The notes under the pieces are model-generated. The model had not been told where the DNA came from. It saw nothing but the letters and a program-made list of their open reading frames with translations, and ran no database searches. The translations under genes and the position numbers were made by a program. From Polluticoccus soli (GTDB lineage: Bacteria > Bacteroidota > Bacteroidia > Chitinophagales > Chitinophagaceae), in the NCBI RefSeq assembly GCF_029269745.1, contig NZ_JARJHT010000001.1, positions 124,001-188,000 of the forward strand: a DNA stretch of 64,000 nucleotides, read 5' to 3'. Of the stretch, positions 1 to 8,797 are shown one piece after another. Numbering within the stretch: position 1 is the first letter of the stretch; every line of letters begins with the position of its first letter.

Positions 1-210
1 CTGCTCATCAAGCATCGCGACGACCATGCTACCGACGATGATTACAATGCAGAAGACCACGCAAAGAAAAGCTCGTTAGCATATACAGCAGCCCGTGCTG
101 CAGGCACCATCTCCATCTCTAAAAAAGCAGTAAAGAAAGCTGCAACAAAAAAGGTTGCCGCTAAGAAAGCTGTCGCTGTAAAAAAAAAGAGCAGCCTGAA
201 GAAGAGTTGA
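1..210 (+). CDS. LigD 3'-phosphoesterase domain, C-terminal fragment (gene starts before the window)
   Basis: The reading frame is open from base 1 to a TGA at 208-210 and encodes 69 residues. It begins LLIKHRDDHATDDDYN, which matches the end of the LigD 3'-phosphoesterase (PE) domain, where a WLLIKH-D motif closes the fold. A Lys/Ala-rich tail of about 30 residues follows. In the family this domain trims 3' phosphate or ribonucleotide ends during non-homologous end joining. The ligase-polymerase part of LigD starts in the -1 frame at the very end of this ORF (TTGA overlap). An in-frame A AAA AAG heptamer lies 19 bases before the stop. This may therefore be a separate PE protein, the shorter product of a frameshifting gene, or half of a gene broken by a homopolymer error. 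Confidence 0.75.
   Translation: MLIKHRDDHATDDDYNAEDHAKKSSLAYTAARAAGTISISKKAVKKAATKKVAAKKAVAVKKKSSLKKS
183..189 (+). promoter_or_regulatory. Slippery heptamer A AAA AAG between the two LigD frames
   Basis: A run of nine A (180-188) followed by G lies in the phosphoesterase frame as GTA AAA AAA AAG, containing the dnaX-type -1 slippery heptamer in the correct phase. A -1 slip here would join the phosphoesterase frame directly to the ligase frame through an acidic linker (KKEQPEEEL), with the ligase frame open from base 165. No stimulatory stem-loop is obvious downstream. A missing A in the sequence would look identical. Confidence 0.45.
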
Positions 211-2120
211 AGTCTGCCTACAGACCAACATTTCGCAGTCGACCTTCGAAATACAACGATTTCATTAAGCCAATGCTGGCCAAGCTACACGATAAGGCAT
301 TCGATCGCGAAGGATGGATATTTGAGATAAAATGGGATGGTTACCGCGCCATAGCAGAAGTGAATGGTAAAAACTCGCGCATGTATTCACGCAACGGTTT
401 GGCTTTTGAAAATGAATATGCCGTTGTATTTGATGAACTGAATCGGATAAAGAAAAAAATGGTGTTGGATGGTGAGCTGGTAGCGTTCGGAGAGAATGGC
501 ATGCCCAGCTTCCAGGCCATACAGCAATACGATCCTGCAACTACTCCCCTCGTCTACTACGTGTTCGACATATTGTACCTCAACGGAAAATCGTTGGAGA
601 ACAGTCCGCTACTAGAACGAAAACAGATACTCAAAGATCTGTTGCCTGAAAGCGATATTATTAAATACTGCGACCATATTGAAACCTACGGGCTGGAATT
701 CTTCGAGCTGATGCAGCAACAAGGATTGGAAGGCATGATAGCCAAACGCGGCGACAGCAGGTATATTGAAGACAGCCGCAGCAGTGACTGGCTAAAGGTA
801 AAACACATGTTGACCGACGAAGCTGTGATAGCAGGCTATACGGCACCACGCGGCGGGCGAAGCTATTTCGGCGCGCTGATACTGGGAAGCTATGAAAAAG
901 GCAAGCTCAAATACATTGGCCATACCGGTACGGGCTTTACGCAGAAGACACTGAAAGAAGTACACGCCAAACTGCAGGAGCTGGAAACTGATGAAAGCCC
1001 CTTCGACGAAAAGGTGAAAGTTAACTCGCCTGTTACCTGGGTAAAACCTAAGCTGGTTTGCAATCTTAAGTTTACCGAAGTGACGGCCGATGGCAACCGC
1101 AGACACCCGGTATTTATGGGGTTGCGGAAGGACAAAGCAGCTAAAGAAGTAAAACTGGAAGCACCAGTTGCTAAAGACAAAACAGAACCTGTTACTGCAC
1201 AAGAAAAAGCTATGGAGAAAACAACTACCGTCGGCGGCAAGAAACTGGCGCTGACCAACCTGGATAAAGTATACTGGCCCGACGAAGGTTATACCAAGGG
1301 TGATGTCATCAACTACTATAGCGAGATGGCTAAACACATGATCAAATATCTGAAAGGACGTCCGGAATCGCTGATGCGAACGCCTAACGGAATAACAGGA
1401 GGAGCCTTTTATCATAAAGATGCAGGCGAACATGCGCCTGATTGGATGGAAACCTACCCGGTTTGGTCAGAAAGTTCAAACAAAACCGTAGACTACCTGG
1501 TTTGTAACGACAAGCCCTCGCTACTGTACATCGCCAATCTTGGTTGCATTGAGATAAATCCATGGAACTCAACCATAAAACATCCTGATAATCCTGATTA
1601 TTTCATCATGGACATAGATCCGTCTGAAAAAAACACGTTCGACCAGGTGGTAGAGTGTGCACAGGTGATCAAGGAAATACTGGATAAGGCGGGTGCAGAA
1701 TCCTATTGTAAAACATCGGGCTCCACCGGATTACACATATATGTACCTCTCGGCGCAAAGTATACTTACGAAGAAGCGAAGCAGTTTGCAGAGATGATCG
1801 CGCAATTTGCCCAGGAACAGCTGCCTGACTTCACAACATTGGAGCGGTCGCTATCTAAACGCGGCAAAGACCAGATATACATAGACTACTTGCAAAATCG
1901 CCGCGGCCAAACGCTGAGCAGCGTTTACAGCCTGCGTCCAAAACCTGGAGCACCTGTATCTACCCCACTTGAATGGAAGGAAGTAAAAAAAGGTCTGCAC
2001 CCAACCGACTTCAATATTGAGAACATCTTTAAGCGCATCGAAAAGAAAGGTGATCTGTTTGCACCTGTGTTGGGAAAAGGCATCGATATGCTCAAGGCCA
2101 TTAAGAAGCTGGCGGAATAA
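207..2120 (+). CDS. ligD: LigD ATP-dependent DNA ligase with primase-polymerase domain
   Basis: This is the end-joining ligase-polymerase of bacterial NHEJ, which works with Ku; no ku gene is in the window. The N-terminal half is the nucleotidyltransferase domain, with the adenylated lysine in EIKWDGYRA near residue 43, followed by the OB-fold region. From about residue 345 a primase-like polymerase domain begins (LTNLDKVYWPDEGYTKGD), with the metal-binding pair in FIMDIDPSE and the conserved STGLHIYVPL. The only in-frame start is TTG at 207, overlapping the upstream stop as TTGA; no ATG precedes the ligase domain. Bacterial LigD is often one polypeptide in the order PE-ligase-polymerase, so this frame is probably translated by coupling or by -1 frameshifting at 183-189. 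Confidence 0.93.
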   Translation: MKSAYRPTFRSRPSKYNDFIKPMLAKLHDKAFDREGWIFEIKWDGYRAIAEVNGKNSRMYSRNGLAFENEYAVVFDELNRIKKKMVLDGELVAFGENGMPSFQAIQQYDPATTPLVYYVFDILYLNGKSLENSPLLERKQILKDLLPESDIIKYCDHIETYGLEFFELMQQQGLEGMIAKRGDSRYIEDSRSSDWLKVKHMLTDEAVIAGYTAPRGGRSYFGALILGSYEKGKLKYIGHTGTGFTQKTLKEVHAKLQELETDESPFDEKVKVNSPVTWVKPKLVCNLKFTEVTADGNRRHPVFMGLRKDKAAKEVKLEAPVAKDKTEPVTAQEKAMEKTTTVGGKKLALTNLDKVYWPDEGYTKGDVINYYSEMAKHMIKYLKGRPESLMRTPNGITGGAFYHKDAGEHAPDWMETYPVWSESSNKTVDYLVCNDKPSLLYIANLGCIEINPWNSTIKHPDNPDYFIMDIDPSEKNTFDQVVECAQVIKEILDKAGAESYCKTSGSTGLHIYVPLGAKYTYEEAKQFAEMIAQFAQEQLPDFTTLERSLSKRGKDQIYIDYLQNRRGQTLSSVYSLRPKPGAPVSTPLEWKEVKKGLHPTDFNIENIFKRIEKKGDLFAPVLGKGIDMLKAIKKLAE

Positions 2121-2134
2121 TCACTTAAATGATG

Positions 2135-2142
2135 TATATTTG
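2135..2142 (+). promoter_or_regulatory. Bacteroidota -7 promoter element TATATTTG
   Basis: TATATTTG fits the TAnnTTTG consensus and lies 21 bases before a 21-codon ORF. No clear TTG lies at the -33 position. Confidence 0.35.
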
Positions 2143-2162
2143 CAGTAATAAATTTTACCGCT

Positions 2163-2228
2163 ATGAACCCAAATGAAGCACTCCAGAAAAGCCAGATAAT
2201 TGTCAAATTGTCATTGTTATTTTCATAA
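2163..2228 (+). CDS. Possible 21-residue ORF or gene remnant
   Basis: An ATG-initiated frame of 21 codons starting MNPNEALQKSQ follows a -7-like element. I do not recognise it. It could be the stub of a decayed gene in the convergent spacer between ligD and sucD. Only the promoter-to-start geometry supports it. Confidence 0.2.
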   Translation: MNPNEALQKSQIIVKLSLLFS

Positions 2229-2296
2229 AACCACCCCAAATCGACAACAAACGGCAACAAATTTCAGCAGACCAGGCCAAACCACTGACAAGGTGA

Positions 2297-2329
2297 CAAA
2301 AAGAAAGGCCACCCAATCGGGCAGCCTTT
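2297..2329 (-). terminator. Rho-independent terminator of sucD
   Basis: On the minus strand an AAAGGC / GCCTTT stem with an inner GCCC / GGG pairing is followed by a T tract, 27 bases past the sucD stop. Confidence 0.75.
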
Positions 2330-2355
2330 ATGATATATAAGGTCCTTCTAAAAAA

Positions 2356-3246
2356 CTAGTTGGCAGCTACCGGAGCTTTGCTCATTACCTGCGCCATTGT
2401 TTTACCAATGTCGGCAGGGCTAGCCACAACGTGAATGCCACAAGCAGCCATGATCTTCATTTTAGCTTCAGCAGTATCATCAGCACCACCAATGATGGCA
2501 CCAGCGTGGCCCATACGACGGCCCGGAGGCGCTGTCTGGCCAGCAATGAAACCAACTACAGGTTTGCGCATGTTAGCTTTCAGCCATTCTGCAGCTTCAG
2601 CTTCCATGTTACCACCAATCTCACCTATCATGATAATACCTTCAGTTTCAGGATCGTTCATCAGCAGTTCTACCGCCTCGCGGGTTGTAGTACCAATGAT
2701 CGGGTCGCCACCGATACCGATAGCCGTTGTAACACCCATACCTGCTTTAGCTACCTGGTCAGCAGCTTCATATGTCAAAGTACCTGATTTAGATACGATA
2801 CCGATCTTGCCTTTCTTAAATACGAAGCCTGGCATGATACCAACTTTCGCTTCGCCTGCAGTAATTACACCAGGACAGTTAGGACCTATCAGCCTGCTGT
2901 CGCGGCCACGGAGGAAATCGCGGGCCTTAACCATATCCTGCACAGGAATACCTTCTGTAATGCAAATGATCACTTTGATACCTGCATCAGCTGCTTCCAT
3001 AATAGCATCGGCTGCAAAAGCAGGCGGAACGAAGATGATAGAAACGTCTGCGCCTGTATTATCTACCGCGTCTTTTACTGTGTTGAATACTGGTTTATCC
3101 AGGTGTTTAGAACCACCTTTACCCGGAGTTACACCGCCCACAACATTAGTACCATATTCTATCATTTGGGTAGCGTGGAAGGTACCTTCAGTGCCGGTAA
3201 AACCCTGCACGATCACCTTTGAGTTCTTATTTACTAAAACAGCCAT
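2356..3246 (-). CDS. sucD: Succinyl-CoA synthetase alpha subunit
   Basis: SucD forms the CoA-binding and phosphohistidine half of succinyl-CoA ligase in the TCA cycle, interconverting succinyl-CoA and succinate with NDP phosphorylation; its partner is SucB/SucC. The 296-residue product has the full family length. The N-terminal Rossmann CoA-binding domain includes [20 protein letters not shown]. The ligase domain carries the phosphorylated histidine in [13 protein letters not shown] near residue 247. No sucC lies nearby, so the two subunits are encoded apart, as is common in Bacteroidota. A -7 element lies 28 bases upstream and a terminator follows. Confidence 0.97.
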   Translation of the reverse strand: MAVLVNKNSKVIVQGFTGTEGTFHATQMIEYGTNVVGGVTPGKGGSKHLDKPVFNTVKDAVDNTGADVSIIFVPPAFAADAIMEAADAGIKVIICITEGIPVQDMVKARDFLRGRDSRLIGPNCPGVITAGEAKVGIMPGFVFKKGKIGIVSKSGTLTYEAADQVAKAGMGVTTAIGIGGDPIIGTTTREAVELLMNDPETEGIIMIGEIGGNMEAEAAEWLKANMRKPVVGFIAGQTAPPGRRMGHAGAIIGGADDTAEAKMKIMAACGIHVVASPADIGKTMAQVMSKAPVAAN

Positions 3247-3273
3247 GAGCTATAGATTTTTCTTTAGTGCGGG

Positions 3274-3281
3274 CAAAATTA
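3274..3281 (-). promoter_or_regulatory. sucD -7 promoter element TAATTTTG
   Basis: The minus-strand sequence TAATTTTG matches TAnnTTTG, 28 bases before the sucD ATG. Confidence 0.55.
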
Positions 3282-3420
3282 AGCTAAATAAGCCCAAAAG
3301 CAAATCCGTATTATATGAGAACAATTCTGAAAGTCTAAAAAATTTTAAGTGGCAGCCAACCATTTTCAAAATGTGCCAGTCTTCTTTAGTACAACAGCGC
3401 AAAAACAACTCTCTCGATAT

Positions 3421-3449
3421 AAAAAATGGTGCTGCCAAAGCCGCACCAT
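3421..3449 (-). terminator. Terminator-like hairpin facing left
   Basis: On the minus strand the stem ATGGTGC / GCACCAT with a short GC-rich loop is followed by TTTTTT. No minus-strand gene that it would terminate is visible just upstream, so it may end an unannotated short RNA. Confidence 0.5.
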
Positions 3450-3498
3450 CATTGAAGAAGTTTAAATCTGTAATGGGTAATCAATTCTAGATTTCGAA

Positions 3499-3528
3499 GG
3501 CCGGTTTCCACCGGTCTTTTTCTTTTTA
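3499..3528 (+). terminator. Terminator-like hairpin facing right
   Basis: Stem GGCCGGT / ACCGGTC (one G-T pair), loop TTCC, then a T-rich tail. No plus-strand coding gene precedes it. Confidence 0.5.
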
Positions 3529-3851
3529 CCTCTCTAAGCTAACAACTTTTTCCCATATTACAAATTTGTGACAAACCTTTTTCACGATAGGCCTGTCTTT
3601 TTTCTAATATTATCGATCAGTTAATATTATTTTTTTCAAAAATCTATGCCTATGTAAAAAACCTTACTCTCCATTTTCTTACTGCACTCCTCTATCCGCC
3701 TCCATTTTAAGGTGTGATCATATAACGCTTGAAAAAGGGAGTAACCAATTTCACTATCCTGCTTTGACCACGGTCGACCGTATTATTTAGTGCTATTTCT
3801 AATGATGTCCCTGTTTCCTGGAACCTTATTAAAACTCCTAAATATTAACCT

Positions 3852-6800
3852 ATGACGAAAACATTACTAAGCGTAGCTATTATTCTATCTGCAACGCTCT
3901 TTACTACTGTCTCCTCTTATGCACAAACGGCCTCTATAGCTCTTACAACACCACCTTGCAATAACAATGGTGTACTAACTGCAACCTTTACCGGCATGAC
4001 GCCGCCTATAACAGTTAACTGGTGGGTAGGATCGGCGAGCACACCAATAACGCAGACTGTAACTAGTTCCACAGCAGTGCTAACCAGCTATTCAGGAGCT
4101 GGCGTGTGGCTGGTTGCTACCAGTAGCACCGGTACGGCACAAGCAAGCTACCAGGGTGCCCCGCCATTCCTGGTCTCAACCAACAATCCTACTGTGATAT
4201 GTCCGGCATTAGGAACATTGACGGCCACTGTTACCGGCGGCTTACCTCCTTACACTTATCAGTGGTACGACAAAACCAACACACTGGTTGGAACAAGTAA
4301 CCCGCTCACTATAGCCGCCGGGCAGTACAAACTGGTGGTAACCGATGCCAACAGCTGTTCGTACTCAGACGATTCAGTCACTATTTACGAAACGAACAAC
4401 ATCAATTTCACAGTAAGCAGCACCACCGCAAACTGTACTAACGGTACGGCAACAGCAACCACACCGACGGGTGGTGTTGCTCCCTACAGTTTCTTGTGGT
4501 CTAACACGGCTACCAGCCAATCTATAAGCGGTCTTGTCAAAGGCCAATACACGGTAACCGCAACGGATGCGCAAGGATGTAAAGCAATGAGGTATGTAAA
4601 CGTTGCCCAATCTGTAAACATAGGTGCCAACATCACGCTAACGCCGGCCACCTGCGTTCAAAACAATGGTAGTGCAACAGTATTCGGCTCAGGTGGTACA
4701 CCACCATATACTTATTTATGGAGCAATAGCGGCACTACCCAAACAATAACAGGCCTTACAGCAGGCTCTTACTCCGTAAAGGTGACCGATGCAAACGGTT
4801 GTTTTGGCACAAATAGTCAATACCTATCGAGCTCAACACCTGTAAACGCCCAGGTTACTACCACACCAAGTTCTTGTACCAGTGCAACAGGAAGCGCCAC
4901 ACTGTCAATTACAGGCGGACTTGCTCCCTACAACATTCAATGGTTCACAGTTCCGGCGCAAACTACTACCACAGCCACTACCCTGGCCGCCGGCACTTAT
5001 TCTTTCAAAATAACTGACGCCAACAACTGCGTGAGGACAGGCAGCGTAAACGTCCCTCCCATCAACAACGTGATGGTGAGCGTTAGCGCGATCAATGCTA
5101 CCTGCACACTATCAAACGGTAGCCTGGCTGCCACCGCTACTGGTGGTGCCACGCCTTATTCCTATCTATGGAGCAACAGTGCAACTACGCCAGCTATTTC
5201 GGGCCTGGCTGCGGGCGGCTATTCTGTAAAAGTGACAGACAATGCAGGCTGTTCGAAAACAGTATCGAAGTCAGTAGCCAAATCTTCACCTGTGAATGCG
5301 GCTCTTTCGAGCACACCGGTGTCTTGTATCTTCAATAGCGATGGTAGTATCACCGCTAACGTATGGGGAGGCACAGCGCCTTACACCTATAACTGGAGTA
5401 ATTCTCAAACCACACAAACGATCACCGGTCTGAAACCCGGTTATTATTCTGTAACCGTGACAGATGCCAACGGATGCACAGCTTTTCAATCAACCATCCT
5501 AACCTACAACGCCAGCAATAATAGCTGTTATTGCACCATTACCGGTACGGTTTACAATGATGCCAACAGCAATTGCACGCAAGATGCAGGCGAGCTTGGA
5601 ATTCCCAACATACAGATACACGCCAGTGGCTTAGGTTATGCATATACCAACTCAGCTGGTGTTTATTCTTTTAAAGCACCAACAGGATCTTACACAATAT
5701 CAGAGACTGTAAAAGCGGCATATCCATTGGCCAGCTGCCAAAATAACGCTGTTCCTGTAACGGTAACCGCCGCTGCTAACTGCAGTACAGCGGTAAACTT
5801 TGCGAACAATACAGCCACGCTGCATGATATGCACATCAGCACATGGAACTTTACTTGTCCTGTGCCCGGTTTTACCTACCTGCAAAAATGCATTATCACC
5901 AACATGGGTACCGTTGCTGAACCTGCTGTAGCCGGCGGATATAAAACAGACGGCCAGATCGGCGCACCAACATTTGTACCCGGTGGCTTCTTTACCGGCA
6001 CAGGCAACTGGCGTCCGCTCACTGGATCGTTAAGCTTAGCCCCAGCTGCTTCTCAGGCGTTTACAGTTAATTACTCAATGCCGACAAGCATTCCGTTGAA
6101 CACTAGCCTGGTTTTTACCGATACCACTGCTTATGCGGCACCTATTACAAACTGGCTAAGCGACTATTCTCCTTGGAATAACGTGAATTACTATACGCCG
6201 ATAACCGTAGGATCTTACGACCCGAACTTTAAGGAGGTAAGTCCTAAAGGAGATGGTCCCGCTGGTAACATTACCTATAAAGATTCAGTGTTGGAGTATA
6301 TGATCCATTTCCAGAACCTGGGTACTTATAAAGCACAGAACATTTTCATCCTCGACCAGCTGGATGCTGACCTGGACTGGAGCACGCTGACCCCGATCTA
6401 CAAATCGCATCCTTGTGATATAACCATGAGCGAAACAGGTGAAGTACGTTTCCAGTTCAACAACATAGACCTGCCTGCCAAGCAAGATGACGAAGTGGGC
6501 AGCAATGGTATGGTTTCTTTCAGCATCAAGACGAAGACAGGACTGGCATTAGGTACAGAATTCAAGAACAACGCTGCGATCTATTTCGACTTCAACGATC
6601 CGGTGATCACCAACACCACGCTGAATACCTTGGCTACAGTTTCAGTGAAGGAAGTTGAGAATGTAAAGAACTCGGTATTGGTATATCCTAATCCGACTAA
6701 TTCTGCGTTGACTATTAAGATGAATAAAGATGTCTATAAAACAGCACGATTGATGAACACCATGGGTCAACTTGTCGCTGAATATAAATTAGACAGCAAA

Positions 6801-6899
6801 GAGTCTCAGATCAACGTAAGCAACCTGCCTGCTGGTATTTATTTTATGCTGCTAAGTGGCGAGAATGGAAGTACTGTTGAGAGGATAGAAAAACAATAA
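3852..6899 (+). CDS. Secreted SprB-repeat protein with type IX sorting domain
   Basis: A predicted large cell-surface or secreted protein of 1015 residues. It has a signal peptide ending SSYAQ near residue 25, then six repeats of the SprB type (GG-PPYTY-W-SN ... TGL-AG-Y-V-VTDANGC) starting near residues 128, 206, 280, 354, 430 and 505. Next comes a Cna-B/SdrD-like segment (TGTVYNDANSNCTQDAGELG, about 560), then a DUF7619-like domain (YDPNFKEVSPKGD from about 788). The C-terminal T9SS type A sorting domain begins at VYPNPTNSALTIK near 943. SprB repeats occur in gliding adhesins and many Bacteroidota exoproteins; the exact role is unknown. A strong terminator separates it from the next gene, also a T9SS cargo protein. 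Confidence 0.88.
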   Translation: MTKTLLSVAIILSATLFTTVSSYAQTASIALTTPPCNNNGVLTATFTGMTPPITVNWWVGSASTPITQTVTSSTAVLTSYSGAGVWLVATSSTGTAQASYQGAPPFLVSTNNPTVICPALGTLTATVTGGLPPYTYQWYDKTNTLVGTSNPLTIAAGQYKLVVTDANSCSYSDDSVTIYETNNINFTVSSTTANCTNGTATATTPTGGVAPYSFLWSNTATSQSISGLVKGQYTVTATDAQGCKAMRYVNVAQSVNIGANITLTPATCVQNNGSATVFGSGGTPPYTYLWSNSGTTQTITGLTAGSYSVKVTDANGCFGTNSQYLSSSTPVNAQVTTTPSSCTSATGSATLSITGGLAPYNIQWFTVPAQTTTTATTLAAGTYSFKITDANNCVRTGSVNVPPINNVMVSVSAINATCTLSNGSLAATATGGATPYSYLWSNSATTPAISGLAAGGYSVKVTDNAGCSKTVSKSVAKSSPVNAALSSTPVSCIFNSDGSITANVWGGTAPYTYNWSNSQTTQTITGLKPGYYSVTVTDANGCTAFQSTILTYNASNNSCYCTITGTVYNDANSNCTQDAGELGIPNIQIHASGLGYAYTNSAGVYSFKAPTGSYTISETVKAAYPLASCQNNAVPVTVTAAANCSTAVNFANNTATLHDMHISTWNFTCPVPGFTYLQKCIITNMGTVAEPAVAGGYKTDGQIGAPTFVPGGFFTGTGNWRPLTGSLSLAPAASQAFTVNYSMPTSIPLNTSLVFTDTTAYAAPITNWLSDYSPWNNVNYYTPITVGSYDPNFKEVSPKGDGPAGNITYKDSVLEYMIHFQNLGTYKAQNIFILDQLDADLDWSTLTPIYKSHPCDITMSETGEVRFQFNNIDLPAKQDDEVGSNGMVSFSIKTKTGLALGTEFKNNAAIYFDFNDPVITNTTLNTLATVSVKEVENVKNSVLVYPNPTNSALTIKMNKDVYKTARLMNTMGQLVAEYKLDSKESQINVSNLPAGIYFMLLSGENGSTVERIEKQ

Positions 6900-6907
6900 T
6901 AACTTTC

Positions 6908-6938
6908 GGAGAGGTAGCTATACGCTACCTCTCCTTTT
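6908..6938 (+). terminator. Rho-independent terminator after SprB-repeat gene
   Basis: A perfect 11-bp stem (GGAGAGGTAGC / GCTACCTCTCC) with a five-base loop and TTTT tail begins 8 bases after the stop codon. Confidence 0.85.
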
Positions 6939-6951
6939 CAAAACATTGCTT

Positions 6952-7920
6952 ATGATCAGACTTATACTTTTTATCGTATTCCTTATTGGGACGCAGGCGC
7001 CAGCCGCCTTCGCACAACACATGATCGATGGAGACCCGGGCGATTCAACCACATTTACGTTTGAGATAAATGACTCGCTGATCCGTACAAAACACGTGGA
7101 AAGCATCGACACCACGGGTGCCTTGCTCTGGAAAATAGGCACTACTTCCAAAGCATTCTTTTCGGGAGGAAAAACCTCAGACTATGCTATTATGACGGAT
7201 ACGTCCAACTTCTATCCTATCAATGCCAACGACGCGTTCGTTTTAAAGTTTCAGCAAGGTGGCTTTTTCAACATGATCATCGGCTTCTGGCATAAGTACC
7301 AAACTACGTCGAAACATGATGGTGGAGTTGTAGAATATTCCACTGACGGCTTCAACTGGTTGAACCTACTTGACAGTTGCAATGCTGACACCATGTTTTG
7401 GATGGAAAGCGGCATCACGACAGAGAATTTTTACTCACGGAATGATACGCTTCTAAATGGTACGCCGGCCTTTAATGGCACTAGCAATGGGTGGCAATAT
7501 TCACGCTTCCAGTTTTTCTACGGATTGCCAGTCAAAGGAACTTCTTATCCATGCCTGCCAACCGATTCTGCTTTCGTTCGTTTCCGTTTTATAAGCGATG
7601 ATACGGTTGAATCCCTGGACGGTTGGATCATTGACAACATAAAAATCGAACGCGATATGTATAGCGCAGTTAAAGACATTAAACAATCTGGTGACATAAC
7701 AGTATACCCTAATCCTACCATTAATGAGATCCTGATATATGCAGACGAAAAACGCTACACCAATGGCGTTCTTATTAATGCTCTGGGACAGATCGTGAAG
7801 AGAGTACCTATCTACGACAGCCGCACTAAAATTAATATCAAAGAACTTCCACCTGGAACTTATGTGCTTCAGCTTCGGGGACCGGAGGCCATTGCTGTTG
7901 AAAGGATCCTAAAGCAATAA
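6952..7920 (+). CDS. Type IX secretion target protein, unknown function
   Basis: The 322-residue product has a signal peptide (MIRLILFIVFLIG...AFAQ). The middle region resembles jelly-roll or MAM/carbohydrate-binding-like modules (GGVVEYSTDGFNWLNL, FRFISDDTVESLDGWIIDNI). It ends in a T9SS type A sorting domain (YPNPTINEILIY to ILKQ). The phrase SLDGWIIDNI is typical of immune-inhibitor/MAM-like beta-sandwiches in secreted proteins. I chose the ATG at 6952 because it begins a clean signal peptide; the frame also opens at a TTG at 6946. The terminator before it implies its own promoter or readthrough. No catalytic motif is visible. Confidence 0.8.
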   Translation: MIRLILFIVFLIGTQAPAAFAQHMIDGDPGDSTTFTFEINDSLIRTKHVESIDTTGALLWKIGTTSKAFFSGGKTSDYAIMTDTSNFYPINANDAFVLKFQQGGFFNMIIGFWHKYQTTSKHDGGVVEYSTDGFNWLNLLDSCNADTMFWMESGITTENFYSRNDTLLNGTPAFNGTSNGWQYSRFQFFYGLPVKGTSYPCLPTDSAFVRFRFISDDTVESLDGWIIDNIKIERDMYSAVKDIKQSGDITVYPNPTINEILIYADEKRYTNGVLINALGQIVKRVPIYDSRTKINIKELPPGTYVLQLRGPEAIAVERILKQ

Positions 7921-7934
7921 CTTTTGCTTTAGAC

Positions 7935-7972
7935 AAAATAAGAAGCGGCGCTTACGCGCCGCTTCTTATTTT
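7935..7972. terminator. Bidirectional terminator between convergent genes
   Basis: A near-perfect stem (AATAAGAAGCGGCGC against its complement) with loop TTAC is flanked by A and T tracts, so it can serve both the T9SS gene and the mlaF-like gene, whose last codons it overlaps. Confidence 0.85.
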
Positions 7973-8745
7973 ATGTGTCCTCTGTCTTCCATCATACTCA
8001 TCTCCTTGGCCTTGGTCAGGAATTCGGAGGCAAAGATGAAGTCATTGAGTTGCTGGTCTTTGCTGTAGATAATGTCTTTATTAGAGCCCTCCCATTTTTT
8101 GTGGCCCTTATACATGTACACAATATGGTCACCGCTTTCCATTACGGTATTCATATCGTGGGTATTGATTACTGTAACACTATTATACTCTATGGTCAGC
8201 TCTTTGATAAGTTTATCGATAACCAGCGATGTTTGCGGATCGAGGCCGGAGTTGGGCTCATCGCAGAATAGGTATTTAGGGTTAAGCACCAGCGCGCGCG
8301 CCAGGGCAACCCTCTTCTTCATACCACCACTAATCTCCGCAGGATATTTCTTGTTTGCGCCTTCCAGGTTCACGCGGGCAAGTACTTCGTTTACCCTGGT
8401 ACGCTTTTCAGCACGGCTCATTTTAGTGAACATGTCGAGGGGAAAACGCACATTGTTCTCCACGGTCATACTATCGAATAAAGCTGAGCCCTGGAACAGC
8501 ATACCTATCTGCATACGAATATCCTTCAGGTCTTTCTCCTCCATGTTGGTGATGTCCTTGCCTTCATAGAGCACGTGGCCCGAGTCAGGATGTATGAGGC
8601 CGATCATGCACTTCATCAGTACGGTCTTACCGCTACCGCTGGTGCCAATGATGAGGTTTACCTTGCCCGGCTCCATAGCGGCAGACACGTCTTCCAGTAC
8701 CACCTTCTCTCCAAAACTCTTACGAATATTCCTTAACTCTATCAT
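7966..8745 (-). CDS. mlaF: ABC transporter ATP-binding protein, MlaF-like
   Basis: A 259-residue ABC ATPase of the MlaF/Ttg2A family, which powers phospholipid transfer between outer and inner membranes. Motifs are complete: Walker A GTSGSGKT near residue 34, Q-loop MLFQGSALFDSMTV, signature SGGMKKR near 140, Walker B YLFCDEPNSGLDP near 158, and H-loop NTHDM. The SGGM-KR form of the signature and FQGSALFDS are characteristic of MlaF. The MlaE permease and MlaD substrate-binding genes usually nearby are missing, so the partners lie elsewhere or it serves another permease. It has its own -7-like element upstream. Confidence 0.88.
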   Translation of the reverse strand: MIELRNIRKSFGEKVVLEDVSAAMEPGKVNLIIGTSGSGKTVLMKCMIGLIHPDSGHVLYEGKDITNMEEKDLKDIRMQIGMLFQGSALFDSMTVENNVRFPLDMFTKMSRAEKRTRVNEVLARVNLEGANKKYPAEISGGMKKRVALARALVLNPKYLFCDEPNSGLDPQTSLVIDKLIKELTIEYNSVTVINTHDMNTVMESGDHIVYMYKGHKKWEGSNKDIIYSKDQQLNDFIFASEFLTKAKEMSMMEDRGHIK

Positions 8746-8763
8746 TCAATCGTATATATAAAT

Positions 8764-8771
8764 CAAAAATA
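8764..8771 (-). promoter_or_regulatory. -7 promoter element TATTTTTG before mlaF-like gene
   Basis: Minus-strand TATTTTTG matches TAnnTTTG and lies 19 bases before the ATG, in the short gap after the upstream operon. Confidence 0.45.
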
Positions 8772-8797
8772 GCATAATAAAACTATGCCTTCATTCT

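Larger units (their letters stand above)
3282..3851. other. Intergenic region with two opposed hairpins
   Basis: About 570 bases without a convincing gene. It holds a minus-strand terminator-like hairpin (3421-3449) and a plus-strand one (3499-3528). The rest is AT-rich leader for the SprB-repeat gene at 3852. The ORFs called here on either strand lack recognisable features. Confidence 0.5.

Noticed and set aside
2435-3490. A 351-codon plus-strand ORF opposite sucD
   Set aside because: It is the antisense of a highly conserved gene; its translation is compositionally odd (Pro/Ser/Ile-rich) and has no domain.
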